The translations under genes were made by a program, and so were the position numbers. From positions 5,804,501 through 5,868,500 of the forward strand of contig NZ_CP043626.1 in the NCBI RefSeq assembly GCF_008807415.1: DNA of 64,000 nucleotides. The letters run 5' to 3'. The notes below the pieces were generated by a model. The model searched no databases and had not been told where the DNA came from. It saw only the letters and a program-made list of their open reading frames with translations. This DNA is from Pseudomonas denitrificans (nom. rej.). Lineage in GTDB: Bacteria; Pseudomonadota; Gammaproteobacteria; Pseudomonadales; Pseudomonadaceae. Numbering within the stretch: position 1 is the stretch's first letter; each line of letters begins with the position of its first letter. Of this stretch, positions 45,838-54,706 are shown piece after piece.

Positions 45838-46713
45838 TCAGGCCTGCTGCAGAAAGCTCCAGAGTCGTTGCGCGACCGGGCCGTGGGCGCGGTCGCGCAG
45901 GCGCGCGGCGACCAGCTCCTCGCGACGGCCGGGCAGGTGGGGGCCGCTGAGATCGCGCAGGCGACCGTCGGCCAGCTCCTCGGCAATCAGGTGGCGCGGC
46001 AGATGGCCCCAGGCGAGGCCGTGCAGCACCAGCTCCTTCTTCATCGCCTGGTCCGGCACCGTGCATTGCGGCGCACCTTCCAGGGTGAAGAAGTCCACCG
46101 GCGGCGAGTGCCGGGCGCTGTCGCGCATCACGCACTGGGTGAGCGAACGCAGGTGCTCCGGGCGTAGGTCCGTGATGTCCGTCAGCAGTCCCGGCGCTAT
46201 CACCGGGATGAAGTCCACTTCGCCCAGGTCCAGCCACTCCAGGCGCGGGTCGGCCTTGTCCACGCGGTGCAGGACCAATTCGGCCTCGCCATCGAGCAGC
46301 CGCTCCAGTGGCCCGCTGACGCTTTCGAAGTACAGCTGCAGCCGCGTGCGGGGTTGCGTGGCGAAGAAGCGTGCAAGCTTTTCCAGCAGGGAGGGGCGCG
46401 GGCAGAAGTCGCCGAGCACCACCCGTAGTTCGCTTTCTTCACCGGCTGCCAGGTGCGCAGCGTGGTCGCGCAGGCTGCCCAGCTCGCGCAGCAGGCCTCG
46501 GGCGCGGCGGTGGAAGGATTCGCCGGCGGCGGTCAGGGCGACGCGGTAGCCGCTGCGGTCCAGCAGCTCGAAGCCGAGCTGGCGCTCCAGGCGGGCCACG
46601 GCGGCGAAAACCGCCGGGTGAGAACGATGCAATTGCTGGGCGGCGGCCTGGAAGCCACCGGCTTCGACCACCGCGTCGAAGCACTGCAGGTCGTGCAGGG
46701 TGAAGTCGTGCAT
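45838..46713 (-). CDS. LysR-family transcriptional regulator
   Basis: The 291-residue regulator has the LysR winged HTH at 1-60 (LQCFDAVVEAGGFQAAAQQLHRSHPAVFAAVARLE) and a periplasmic-binding-like effector domain. It is divergent from the enol-lactonase-like hydrolase gene at 46809 with a 95-bp shared region, the usual LysR arrangement, so it may control that gene. Its stop codon abuts that of the convergent transferase gene. Confidence 0.92.
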   Translation of the reverse strand: MHDFTLHDLQCFDAVVEAGGFQAAAQQLHRSHPAVFAAVARLERQLGFELLDRSGYRVALTAAGESFHRRARGLLRELGSLRDHAAHLAAGEESELRVVLGDFCPRPSLLEKLARFFATQPRTRLQLYFESVSGPLERLLDGEAELVLHRVDKADPRLEWLDLGEVDFIPVIAPGLLTDITDLRPEHLRSLTQCVMRDSARHSPPVDFFTLEGAPQCTVPDQAMKKELVLHGLAWGHLPRHLIAEELADGRLRDLSGPHLPGRREELVAARLRDRAHGPVAQRLWSFLQQA

Positions 46714-46808
46714 GTCAGCTTTCCTGACAGAGATCGTCCGGTCTTTGTAATTTCTTCCAGAGTGCGCTGCAACTAGCCTCGTCTCACACCCCTTGAGGAG
46801 AGGCTGCC

Positions 46809-47606
46809 ATGAGCCCGCTGCACTATCTGACTACCCGCGACAACGCCCGCATCGCCTATCGCCTGGACGGCCCCGCCGAACGCCCCCTGCTGGTGCTGTC
46901 CAACTCCATCGGCACCGACCTGCACATGTGGGACGGGCAGGTCGCTGCGTTGAGCGAACACTTCCGCGTGTTGCGCTACGACGCTCGCGGGCACGGCGCC
47001 TCCAGCGTTCCCGCTGGTCCCTATTCACTGGCGCGGTTGGGAGAAGACGTGATCGAGCTGCTCGATTCGCTCGGCGTTCAGCGTGCGCATTTCCTCGGCC
47101 TTTCCCTCGGCGGTTTCGTCGGCCAGTGGCTGGCGCTGAATGCTCCGCAGCGCATCGGGCGACTGGTGCTGGCGAACACCTCCGCCTGGCTCGGGCTGCA
47201 GGATCAGTGGGATGAGCGCATCGCCGAGGTACTGGCGGCGGAGGATATGCAGGGCACCGCGGCTACCTTCCTCGCCAACTGGTTCCCGGCGGCCTGGCTG
47301 GATTCGCGGCGGCCGGAGGTGGAGCCGTTCCGTGCCACGCTGCTGGCGACCAACCGACATGGGCTGGCCGGCTCCTTTGCTGCTGTGCAGGAAACCGATC
47401 TGCGCAGCGCCTTGCGTGACGTGCGCCTGCCCACGCTGGTGATCGCCGGTCAGTTCGACACGGTGACCGCCGCGGACCACAGCGAGCTTATAGCCCGGGC
47501 GATCCCCGGCGCGCGCCTGTTCACGCTGCCGGCGGTGCACCTGTCGAACATCGAGTTTCCCCGCGAGTTCGAAGGGGCGGTGCTGGATTTCCTGCTGGCG
47601 CCCTGA
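46809..47606 (+). CDS. Alpha/beta hydrolase, 3-oxoadipate enol-lactonase (PcaD)-like
   Basis: The 265-residue hydrolase has the oxyanion region LVLSNSIGTDLHMWDGQ, the family motif LRYDARGHGAS, the nucleophile elbow GLSLGG and the acid and base of the triad (AGQFDTVT, and AVHLSNIE near the C terminus). These match PcaD-type enol-lactonases of the beta-ketoadipate pathway. No other pca gene is adjacent, so the physiological substrate is uncertain. The divergent LysR gene may regulate it. Confidence 0.82.
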   Translation: MSPLHYLTTRDNARIAYRLDGPAERPLLVLSNSIGTDLHMWDGQVAALSEHFRVLRYDARGHGASSVPAGPYSLARLGEDVIELLDSLGVQRAHFLGLSLGGFVGQWLALNAPQRIGRLVLANTSAWLGLQDQWDERIAEVLAAEDMQGTAATFLANWFPAAWLDSRRPEVEPFRATLLATNRHGLAGSFAAVQETDLRSALRDVRLPTLVIAGQFDTVTAADHSELIARAIPGARLFTLPAVHLSNIEFPREFEGAVLDFLLAP

Positions 47607-47611
47607 ACGAA

Positions 47612-47635
47612 CAAGGCCGCCCGAGGACGGCCTTG
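47612..47635. terminator. Bidirectional-type hairpin between convergent genes
   Basis: CAAGGCCG (47612-47619) pairs perfectly with CGGCCTTG (47628-47635). It lies six bases after the hydrolase stop and before the convergent permease stop. The T-tract is interrupted (TCGTTTG), so efficiency is uncertain. Confidence 0.6.
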
Positions 47636-47652
47636 TCGTTTGTCCACAAGCA

Positions 47653-49182
47653 TCAGTGATGTGCAGCATCCACCGCGATGGGCTCGCCGGAGACGTCCGC
47701 GTAGCGGCGCTTGCGATCGGCCAGGGTGTAGTGGATCAGCGCGCCGAGGCCGGCGCCGAAGAACCAGGAGAACTGCGACAGCGCATCGAACGCCGGAATC
47801 AGTGCCAGCACGATGGCGATCAGCGCGGCCGGGACGAACGCCGCCACGGCGCGCAGGTTCACGCCGCCGCTGTAGTGGTAGCTGGCGTCGCGGCTCTCGC
47901 TGTACAGCTCGGGCAGGTTCACCCGGCTGCGGCGCACCAGGTAGTAGTCGGTGACGATGATCCCGTACAGCGGGCCGAGCAGCGCGCCCAGGCCGCCGAG
48001 GAAATACACGATCACCGCCGGGCTGTTGTACAGGTGCCAGGGCAGGATCAGCACCGCGATGGTGGCGCTGAGCAGGCCGGCGCGGCGGAAGTTCAGCAGG
48101 TTCGGCGCGAGGTTGGTGAGCACGTAGGCCGGGGCGACGAAGTTGGCCATGATATTCACCGCCACGGTGACGATCAGGAAGGCCAGGCAGGCCAGCACCA
48201 GGCCGAAGGTGTTGGGGATCGCGGCGACGATCTCCGTGGGGTTCTGCACCAGCTTGCCGTCGATGCTGAACTGCGCACCGGCCAGTACCACGGCGATCAG
48301 CGCGAAGCCCAGCATGTTCACCGGCAGGCCCCAGAAGTTGCCGACGCTGATGGTGCGGCGGTCCGGGCAGTTGCGGGTGAAGTCGCAGAAATTCAGGATC
48401 ATGGTGCCGTACAGCGAGACCCACAGCGCGGCGGCGCCCAGGACTTTCAGCCACATCGCCGAGCCGGTCGGCGCGTTGCCGCTGGACCAGGAGATCGACA
48501 GACCGGCGCGCCAGTACATCCAGCCGGCGAGGCTGGCGAAGGCCACCAGGATGATCGGGCCGGCGAAGGATTCGTAGCGGCGCACCATCTCCATGCCGTA
48601 GGCGAAGATCACCAGCTGCACGCACCAGATGCCGAGGAAGGTGATCCAGCCGAGGGTCGACAGGCCGAGGATCGAGTCCTGGTCGTAGGCCGCAAGGCCC
48701 GGCGCGATGGCGCTCAGCAGCACGCGCAGGACCACCGAGGCGAGGTAGGTCTGGATGCCGAACCAGGCGATGGCGATCACCGCGCGGATCAGCGCGGGCA
48801 CCTGCGCGCCGTGGATGCCGAAGCTGATGCGGCACATCACCGGATAGGGCAGGCCGGTCTTCTGGCCCATGTAGCCGGACAGGTTCATCAGGCCGTAGAT
48901 CACCAGCGCGCCGAGGGCGAAGGCGGCGAGGATCTGCGCGCCGCTCATGCCCAGCGCGAAGAGGCCGATGGCGAAGGAATAGTTGGCGATGTTGTGTACA
49001 TCGTTGGTCCACAGCGCGAACAGGCTGTAGCGCCCCCAGTTGCGGCCGGCGGCCCTGGTCGGGGCCAGGTCGGCGCTGTACAGACGTGGGCTCAGAGTCG
49101 GCGCGGCAGTCTTCGCGCAGGCCGCGCCATCGACAGGTTGGGCAGGGGAAACGCCGGACAGGTGGGTAGGGCTGGAGTTCAT
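47653..49182 (-). CDS. NCS1-family nucleobase/hydantoin/allantoin permease
   Basis: The 509-residue permease has about 12 membrane segments. NCS1 hallmarks include NWGRYSLFALWTNDVHNIANY at the start of helix 1, GHGAQVPALIRA-like GIHGAQVPALIRAVIAIAWFG, and the central CDFTRN motif. It is a proton- or sodium-linked uptake system for a nucleobase-type compound. I chose the ATG at 49182, which leaves a 35-residue hydrophilic N terminus. A 21-bp palindrome lies 240 bp upstream. No catabolic gene is adjacent to reveal the substrate. Confidence 0.9.
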   Translation of the reverse strand: MNSSPTHLSGVSPAQPVDGAACAKTAAPTLSPRLYSADLAPTRAAGRNWGRYSLFALWTNDVHNIANYSFAIGLFALGMSGAQILAAFALGALVIYGLMNLSGYMGQKTGLPYPVMCRISFGIHGAQVPALIRAVIAIAWFGIQTYLASVVLRVLLSAIAPGLAAYDQDSILGLSTLGWITFLGIWCVQLVIFAYGMEMVRRYESFAGPIILVAFASLAGWMYWRAGLSISWSSGNAPTGSAMWLKVLGAAALWVSLYGTMILNFCDFTRNCPDRRTISVGNFWGLPVNMLGFALIAVVLAGAQFSIDGKLVQNPTEIVAAIPNTFGLVLACLAFLIVTVAVNIMANFVAPAYVLTNLAPNLLNFRRAGLLSATIAVLILPWHLYNSPAVIVYFLGGLGALLGPLYGIIVTDYYLVRRSRVNLPELYSESRDASYHYSGGVNLRAVAAFVPAALIAIVLALIPAFDALSQFSWFFGAGLGALIHYTLADRKRRYADVSGEPIAVDAAHH

Positions 49183-49419
49183 GGGGTACTCGGTTTGTAT
49201 GCACGGCTTTTTGTGGTTTGTGTGCAAAGCCAATTCCATGCCAGTGCAGCGCTCTGCCGCCTTCCAGACCCCGCTGCAGGCAGCTTCGAATCCCGCTTGA
49301 GCCCTTTATTGGTGCGGCCTTGGTGGCTGTCCAGGTGGTCAGGAAATTAAATTTCCATAGCAATCATTGGCTTGCGAGTCAGGTTGGTTGTGATTCTCGG
49401 ATGTGCGGGGTGGGGATTT

Positions 49420-49440
49420 TGTACACAATAATTGTGCACA
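49420..49440. promoter_or_regulatory. 21-bp palindrome upstream of the NCS1 permease
   Basis: TGTACACAATAATTGTGCACA is symmetric at 9 of 10 pairs around a central A. The TTGT/ACAA core spacing resembles operators of GntR-family regulators. The rest of the 49183-49533 gap holds no gene and no other clear signal. Confidence 0.5.
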
Positions 49441-49533
49441 TGCGTTACGTATCCGATTCCCTGTGGTCGGAATGCCTCGCGGGGGGCGTCCAGCATTGGC
49501 TGGGCGTAGTGTCGATTCCCGATCAGCAGCCAT

Positions 49534-49558
49534 AAAAAAACCGCCCCGGAGGGCGGTT
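49534..49558 (-). terminator. Rho-independent terminator of glcB
   Basis: AACCGCCC (49539-49546) pairs with GGGCGGTT (49551-49558) around CGGA. On the minus strand it is followed by seven T residues, 22 bp after the glcB stop. Confidence 0.92.
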
Positions 49559-49580
49559 TCTTCAACGCTTGGCGATGTTC

Positions 49581-51758
49581 TTACAGACCGTTCTTGGCCT
49601 TGAACTCGCGGCGGCGGCGGTGCAGGACCGGCTCGGTGTAGCCGTTGGGCTGCTTGGTACCTTCGAGGACCAGTTCCAGTGCAGCCTGGAACGCCACGTT
49701 GTCGTCGAAGTTCGGCGCCATCGCGCGGTACTGGGCGTCACCGGCGTTCTGGCGATCCACCACCGACGCCATGCGCTTGAGGCTTTCCAGCACCTGCTCC
49801 TGGGTGACCACGCCGTGGCGCAGCCAGTTGGCCAGCAGCTGGCTGGAGATACGCAGGGTGGCGCGGTCTTCCATCAGGCCGACGTCGTTGATGTCCGGCA
49901 CCTTGGAGCAGCCGACGCCCTGGTCGATCCAGCGGACCACGTAGCCGAGGATGCCCTGGGCGTTGTTGTCCAGCTCGTTCTTGATCTCTTCCGCGCTCCA
50001 GTTGGTGTTGGGGGCGAGCGGAATGGTCAGGATGTCGTCCACCGAAGCCGGCGCGCGCTTGGCCAGTTCGGCCTGACGAGCGAACACGTCGACCTTGTGG
50101 TAGTGCAGCGCATGCAGGGTGGCGGCGGTCGGCGACGGAACCCAGGCGGTGTTGGCGCCGGCCAGCGGGTGAGCGATCTTCTGCTCGAGCATGGCGGCCA
50201 TCAGGTCGGGCATGGCCCACATGCCCTTGCCGATCTGGGCCTTGCCCTGCAGGCCGGTGGCCAGGCCGACGTCGACGTTGTTGTTTTCGTAGGAACCGAT
50301 CCACTTCTCGGTCTTCATGGCGCCCTTGCGCACCATGGCGCCGGCTTCCATGGAGGTGTGGATTTCGTCACCGGTGCGGTCGAGGAAGCCGGTGTTGATG
50401 AACACCACGCGCTCGGCGGCGGCCTTGATGCAGGCCTTCAGGTTGACGGTGGTGCGGCGCTCTTCGTCCATGATGCCGACTTTCAGCGTGTTGCGCGGCA
50501 GGCCCAGCAGGTCCTCGACGCGGCTGAAGATCTCGGCGGCGAAGGCGACTTCTTCCGGGCCGTGCATCTTCGGCTTCACGATGTACACGCTGCCGGTGCG
50601 GCTGTTCTTGCGGGGCGCGCTGCCGTTCAGGTTGTGAATGGCGATCAGGCTGGTGAACAGGCCGTCCTGGATACCTTCGGGCACTTCGTTGCCCTGGGCG
50701 TCGAGGATCGCCGGGTTGGTCATCAGGTGGCCAACGTTACGCACGAACAGCAGGGAGCGGCCATGCAGGCTCAGCTCGGAACCGTCGGCCCTGGTGTAGA
50801 CGCGGTCGGGGTTCATGGTACGGGTGAAGGTGCTGCCGCCCTTGGAAACCTGCTCGGCGAGGTCGCCTTTCATCAGGCCCAGCCAGTTGCGGTAGACCAC
50901 GACCTTGTCGTCGGCGTCGACGGCGGCCACGGAGTCTTCGCAGTCCATGATGGTGGTCAGCGCGGACTCCATCAGGACGTCTTTCACGCCAGCGGCATCG
51001 GTCTGGCCGATCGGGCTGGTCGGGTCGATCTGGATTTCGAAGTGCAGGCCGTTGTGCTTGAGCAGCACGGCCTTCGGCTTGGCGGCTTCGCCCTGGAAGG
51101 CGAGGAACTGGGCGGCGTTCTTCAGGCCGGTCTCGCTGCCGTTCTTCAGGGTCACGGCCAGTGCGCCGTTCTTCACGACGTAGGCGGTGGCGTCGACGTG
51201 GGAGCCGGATTCCAGTGCGGCGGCTTCGTCGAGGAAGGCGCGGGCGAAGGCGATCACCTTGTCACCGCGGACCTTGTTGTAGCCCTTGCCTTTCTCGGCG
51301 CCGTTCTCTTCGCTGATCGCGTCGGTGCCGTACAGTGCGTCGTACAGCGAGCCCCAGCGGGCGTTGGCGGCGTTCAGGGCGAAGCGCGCGTTCATCACCG
51401 GCACTACCAGCTGCGGGCCGGCCATGCGGGCGATTTCGTCGTCGACGTTCTGCGGGCTGGCCTGGAAGTCGGCCGGCTCGGGCAGCAGGTAACCGATTTC
51501 CTGCAGGAAGGCCTTGTAGGCGACCGCATCATGCGGCTTGCCGGCGCGGGCCTGGTGCCAGCCATCGACTTTCGCCTGGATGTCATCGCGCTTGGCGAGC
51601 AGGGCCTTGTTCTTGGGGGCCAGGTCGTTGATTACGGTTTCTACGCCCGCCCAGAACTTGCCGGACTCGATGCCGGTGCCGGGAATGGCTTCGTTGTTCA
51701 CGAAGTCGAAAAGGACTTTGGCGACCTGCAGGCCACCGACTTGAACGCGTTCAGTCAT
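49581..51758 (-). CDS. glcB: Malate synthase G
   Basis: The 725-residue enzyme condenses glyoxylate with acetyl-CoA to malate in the glyoxylate shunt. It begins [27 protein letters not shown] and contains the family sequences [43 protein letters not shown] and [24 protein letters not shown] perfect palindrome lies 168 bp upstream. It is monocistronic with a strong terminator. Confidence 0.98.
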   Translation of the reverse strand: MTERVQVGGLQVAKVLFDFVNNEAIPGTGIESGKFWAGVETVINDLAPKNKALLAKRDDIQAKVDGWHQARAGKPHDAVAYKAFLQEIGYLLPEPADFQASPQNVDDEIARMAGPQLVVPVMNARFALNAANARWGSLYDALYGTDAISEENGAEKGKGYNKVRGDKVIAFARAFLDEAAALESGSHVDATAYVVKNGALAVTLKNGSETGLKNAAQFLAFQGEAAKPKAVLLKHNGLHFEIQIDPTSPIGQTDAAGVKDVLMESALTTIMDCEDSVAAVDADDKVVVYRNWLGLMKGDLAEQVSKGGSTFTRTMNPDRVYTRADGSELSLHGRSLLFVRNVGHLMTNPAILDAQGNEVPEGIQDGLFTSLIAIHNLNGSAPRKNSRTGSVYIVKPKMHGPEEVAFAAEIFSRVEDLLGLPRNTLKVGIMDEERRTTVNLKACIKAAAERVVFINTGFLDRTGDEIHTSMEAGAMVRKGAMKTEKWIGSYENNNVDVGLATGLQGKAQIGKGMWAMPDLMAAMLEQKIAHPLAGANTAWVPSPTAATLHALHYHKVDVFARQAELAKRAPASVDDILTIPLAPNTNWSAEEIKNELDNNAQGILGYVVRWIDQGVGCSKVPDINDVGLMEDRATLRISSQLLANWLRHGVVTQEQVLESLKRMASVVDRQNAGDAQYRAMAPNFDDNVAFQAALELVLEGTKQPNGYTEPVLHRRRREFKAKNGL

Positions 51759-51925
51759 TGCTTGCCTCACTCTGCTCAGGACCAGCTCTGGACACAGGCA
51801 AAACGCCTTGTAGTCCGAGCCGCGGAATACTACATGATGCCGTGGGAAAAATCAGTGGGCTAGCGTCGCGGTTAGACCAAAGTACGCATATCAGTCACGT
51901 AGCAGGTCTTATGTTCGCAAATATC

Positions 51926-51943
51926 ATCTGGATTGTTCCAGAT
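51926..51943. promoter_or_regulatory. Perfect 7-4-7 palindrome between glcB and the GNAT gene
   Basis: ATCTGGA, TTGT and TCCAGAT form a perfect inverted repeat in an AT-rich setting, 168 bp upstream of glcB and 110 bp upstream of the divergent acetyltransferase. It looks like an operator for an unidentified regulator. Confidence 0.5.
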
Positions 51944-52052
51944 AAATCTTAAAACTGTACACGCATTACCCGGATGGGTACCTGTGGCAGCCCGTCGCAG
52001 CCGGCTAACCTCGCCGTGCCTATACTGCTTCTTCCCTCCTGGAGAATCCCGC

Positions 52053-52502
52053 ATGTCCGTGACGCTTGCCACCCCCGCCGATCTGGATGACCTGGTTCCG
52101 CTGTTTTCCGGCTACCTCGATTTCTACGAGGTGCCCGCGCCCCACGCGAGGATTCGCGAGTTTCTCGGGGCGCGCATCGGCAGCGGGCAGTCCACGGTAT
52201 TCATCGCGCGCAGCATCGATGGGTTGGCGGTAGGCTTCGTGCAGCTGTACCCGTTCTTCGCTTCCCTGGCGCTGCAGGCGTCGTGGTTGATCAGTGACCT
52301 CTACGTGCTGCCCGCTGCGCGCCGCGATGGCTATGGCGAGGCGCTGATGAACGCCGCCCGCGCCCACGGCGAAGCCACCGGCGCATGCGGCCTGATGCTG
52401 GAGACGGCGAAGACCAACCACGCTGGCCAATCGCTTTATGAGCGCCTGGGCTACAAGCGGGACGACAAGTTCTACACCTATTGGCTGGACCTCACGGCCT
52501 AG
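52053..52502 (+). CDS. GNAT-family N-acetyltransferase
   Basis: The 149-residue protein has the GNAT fold: an N-terminal LATPADLDDLVPLFSGYLDFY, the central beta4 LISDLYVLPAARRDGYGEALMNAARAH with the acetyl-CoA pyrophosphate loop (R-x-x-G-Y-G), and the C-terminal NHAGQSLYERLGYKRDDKFYTY. Substrate unknown. CTGGAG precedes the ATG. It is followed 19 bp later by the ACT-domain gene and is probably cotranscribed with it. Confidence 0.92.
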   Translation: MSVTLATPADLDDLVPLFSGYLDFYEVPAPHARIREFLGARIGSGQSTVFIARSIDGLAVGFVQLYPFFASLALQASWLISDLYVLPAARRDGYGEALMNAARAHGEATGACGLMLETAKTNHAGQSLYERLGYKRDDKFYTYWLDLTA

Positions 52503-52521
52503 CCCTTCGCGGAGACTGCTC

Positions 52522-53040
52522 ATGGACCACCTCGTATTGACCGTCATCGCCCAGGACCAGCCCGGTCTGGTGGAGCGCGTGGCCAAATGCATCGCCGCCC
52601 ACGGCGGCAACTGGCTGGAGAGCCGCATGTCGCGCATGGCCGGGCAGTTCGCCGGGATCCTTCGCGTAGCAGTGCCCGCCGAGGGCTATGACGAGCTGGT
52701 GGAAGGTCTGCAGGAGCTGAGCGAGCACGGCATCCGCGTGCTGCTGGCGGAGAGCGGCATCGAGCCGGCCTGCAACTGGAAGCCGATCCATCTCGACCTG
52801 GTGGGCAACGACCGCCCCGGCATCGTCCGCGATATCACCCAGCTGCTGGCCGAGCATGGCGTGAACCTGGAGAGCCTGACCACCGAGGTGCTCCCCGCGC
52901 CCATGAGCAGCGAGCCGCTGTTCCATGCCGAGGCGCTGCTGGCCGTGCCGCTGACCCTGCCGTTGGAAACCCTGCAGCAGAAGCTGGAAGAGCTGGCCGA
53001 TGACCTGATGGTGGAGCTGAATTTCCACAGCGGGGAATGA
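52522..53040 (+). CDS. GcvR-like protein with two ACT domains
   Basis: The 172-residue protein consists of tandem ACT domains (about 1-80 starting VLTVIAQDQPGLVERVAKCIAAHGG, and about 90-170 starting LDLVGNDRPGIVRDITQLLAEHGVN). This is the layout of the glycine cleavage system repressor GcvR, which acts by binding GcvA rather than DNA. In Pseudomonas several ACT-ACT proteins exist, so a link to glycine cleavage is only probable. A long gene-free region begins after its stop. Confidence 0.85.
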   Translation: MDHLVLTVIAQDQPGLVERVAKCIAAHGGNWLESRMSRMAGQFAGILRVAVPAEGYDELVEGLQELSEHGIRVLLAESGIEPACNWKPIHLDLVGNDRPGIVRDITQLLAEHGVNLESLTTEVLPAPMSSEPLFHAEALLAVPLTLPLETLQQKLEELADDLMVELNFHSGE

Positions 53041-53687
53041 CGGCCTCACTCTGAGTACGATTCTTGTGGAAAAACCTGTGGGCTCTCTGTTGATGGATCG
53101 ACAGAGGGCCCATTTTACATGGGCTTCACGCCAATCCGTTTATCCACTTCCTGCTTCGCGGCTGTGCACAGATTGCGGGGATCGCGCCGTGGGCATTTTG
53201 TTGATAAGTCTCTGCATCCCGCTATTACCGTGGCCTTGGGCGATGTGGTCAGTTTTCGTACAGATGGCGCGCGGCGAATAGGGCGCTGCGGGCCAGGCAA
53301 CCGCTGTGCACAAATACACTGGAAGAATCTGTGGAGAAGCCGTTCATGAAACGCTGCAGGGCACGTTGGCTCTGGGTTTCATAGGGTTGTCCACTTTCTG
53401 AGCGGGCGGCTCTGCTCCATCCACACGAAGCGGGGATCAGCCTGTGGAAAAGCCGGGGGAATATTCATGCAGGCCAGAGCTTGCGGGGCTTCTGAGGTGT
53501 TGATCAATTCTTGATCAGGGGCCGGCTCGCGCCTGGAGAAAGGGGCGGTGTGAAACGCTTGGCAGGACGGCCTGTGGAAGATCTGGCCGTTATCCCCGCA
53601 ATCGCGGGATAGAGCTGTGGACAATCTGCGGGTGACTGCCTGCAAGTCACGGCTGGCGTGGCTTCCAGGCAGTGGATCAATTAATGA
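53041..53687. other. Gene-free region rich in DnaA-box-like nonamers and GATC sites
   Basis: No gene is supported here. Six nonamers differ from the DnaA box TTATCCACA (or its complement) by one base, at 53065-53073, 53140-53148, 53199-53207, 53330-53338, 53443-53451 and 53616-53624. Several more differ by two, for example 53305-53313, 53387-53395, 53417-53425 and 53590-53598. TTGATCA-type inverted repeats at 53502-53518 and near 53675-53690 and about eight GATC sites are also present. It resembles a DnaA-binding or titration locus or an origin relic. Confidence 0.55.
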
Positions 53688-54575
53688 TCAGTCTCCGCGG
53701 GCGAGGCGGTACCAGATGTCCACGCTGTAGACGAGCAGGCCTGCCCAGATGCAGCAGAGGGAAATCAGCCGTGTGGTGTCCAGATGTTCGCCGAACAGCA
53801 GGATCGCCTGCAGCAGCACCAGGGTCGGCGCCAGGTACTGCAGGAAGCCGAGGGTTGCATAAGGAAGGTGGCGTGCGGCGGCGTTGAAGCACACCAGCGG
53901 CACCAGGGTGATCGGGCCGGCGGCGGCGAGCCAGATGGCGTCCTTGGTGGTCCAGAAGTCCGCATGCACGCTCGGGCCATCGGCGAACAGCACGAGGTAG
54001 CCGATCGCCAGCGGCAGCAGGATCCAGGTTTCCACCACCAGCCCCGGCAGCGCGGCGACTGGCGCCTGCTTGCGGATCAGCCCGTAGAAGCCGAAGGTCA
54101 GCGCCAGCGCCAGGGATACCCAGGGCAGGCTGCCCAGTTGCCACAGCTGCTGCGCCACGCCCAGCGCGGCGAGGCCGACCGCGACCCACTGCAGCGGGCG
54201 CAGGCGTTCGCGCAGGATCACCAGGCCGAGCAATACGTTGATCAGCGGGTTGATGTAGTAGCCCAGGCTGGCCTCGATCATGTGGCCGTTGTTCACCGCC
54301 CAGACGTAGACCAGCCAGTTGCTGGCGATCAGCAGGCCGCTGGCGGTGAGCACCGCGATGCGCTTGGGGTTCTCGCGCAGCTCGCGCCACCAGCCGGGGT
54401 GCTTCCACACCAGCAGGAGCAGGGCGCCGAACACCGCCGACCAGATGGCCCGGTGGGTGATGATTTCCAGGGCGGGGATGCGTTCGAGCAGCTTGAAGTA
54501 GATCGGGAAGAGTCCCCAGATGACGTAGGCAGTCAAGCCCAGGGCGTAGCCCCGGCGGGGGTTGGCGGTGGCCAT
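53688..54575 (-). CDS. rarD: RarD, EamA-family permease
   Basis: The 295-residue protein has ten membrane helices in two EamA halves. It begins with the RarD-type GYALGLTAYVIWGLFPIYFKLLERIPALEIITHRAIWS and includes EASLGYYINPLINVLLG in the first half and GFLQYLAPTLVLLQAILLFGE in the second. RarD proteins are drug/metabolite-transporter-superfamily permeases of uncertain substrate (a chloramphenicol-sensitivity phenotype gave the name). It lies beside the DnaA-box-like region. Confidence 0.93.
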   Translation of the reverse strand: MATANPRRGYALGLTAYVIWGLFPIYFKLLERIPALEIITHRAIWSAVFGALLLLVWKHPGWWRELRENPKRIAVLTASGLLIASNWLVYVWAVNNGHMIEASLGYYINPLINVLLGLVILRERLRPLQWVAVGLAALGVAQQLWQLGSLPWVSLALALTFGFYGLIRKQAPVAALPGLVVETWILLPLAIGYLVLFADGPSVHADFWTTKDAIWLAAAGPITLVPLVCFNAAARHLPYATLGFLQYLAPTLVLLQAILLFGEHLDTTRLISLCCIWAGLLVYSVDIWYRLARGD

Positions 54576-54706
54576 GGAACATCCTTGGTTAGGCAGCTAA
54601 TGAGTGGCTGCACAATTCTAGGGCGCTCGTGCTGGCTTGTCTGTGCCGCTTCGTTGGCTGGCGCAGCAGCTCCCGCGAATGGGCGTAACGATCGCGTTAC
54701 GGCGCA

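Noticed and set aside
47653..49350. Long plus-strand frames opposite the NCS1 permease
   Set aside because: They are antisense shadows rich in His, Gln and Asp; the permease frame has clear membrane segments and family motifs.
53041..53687. Short frames inside the DnaA-box-like region
   Set aside because: None exceeds about 90 codons, none has a good ribosome site and none resembles a known protein.
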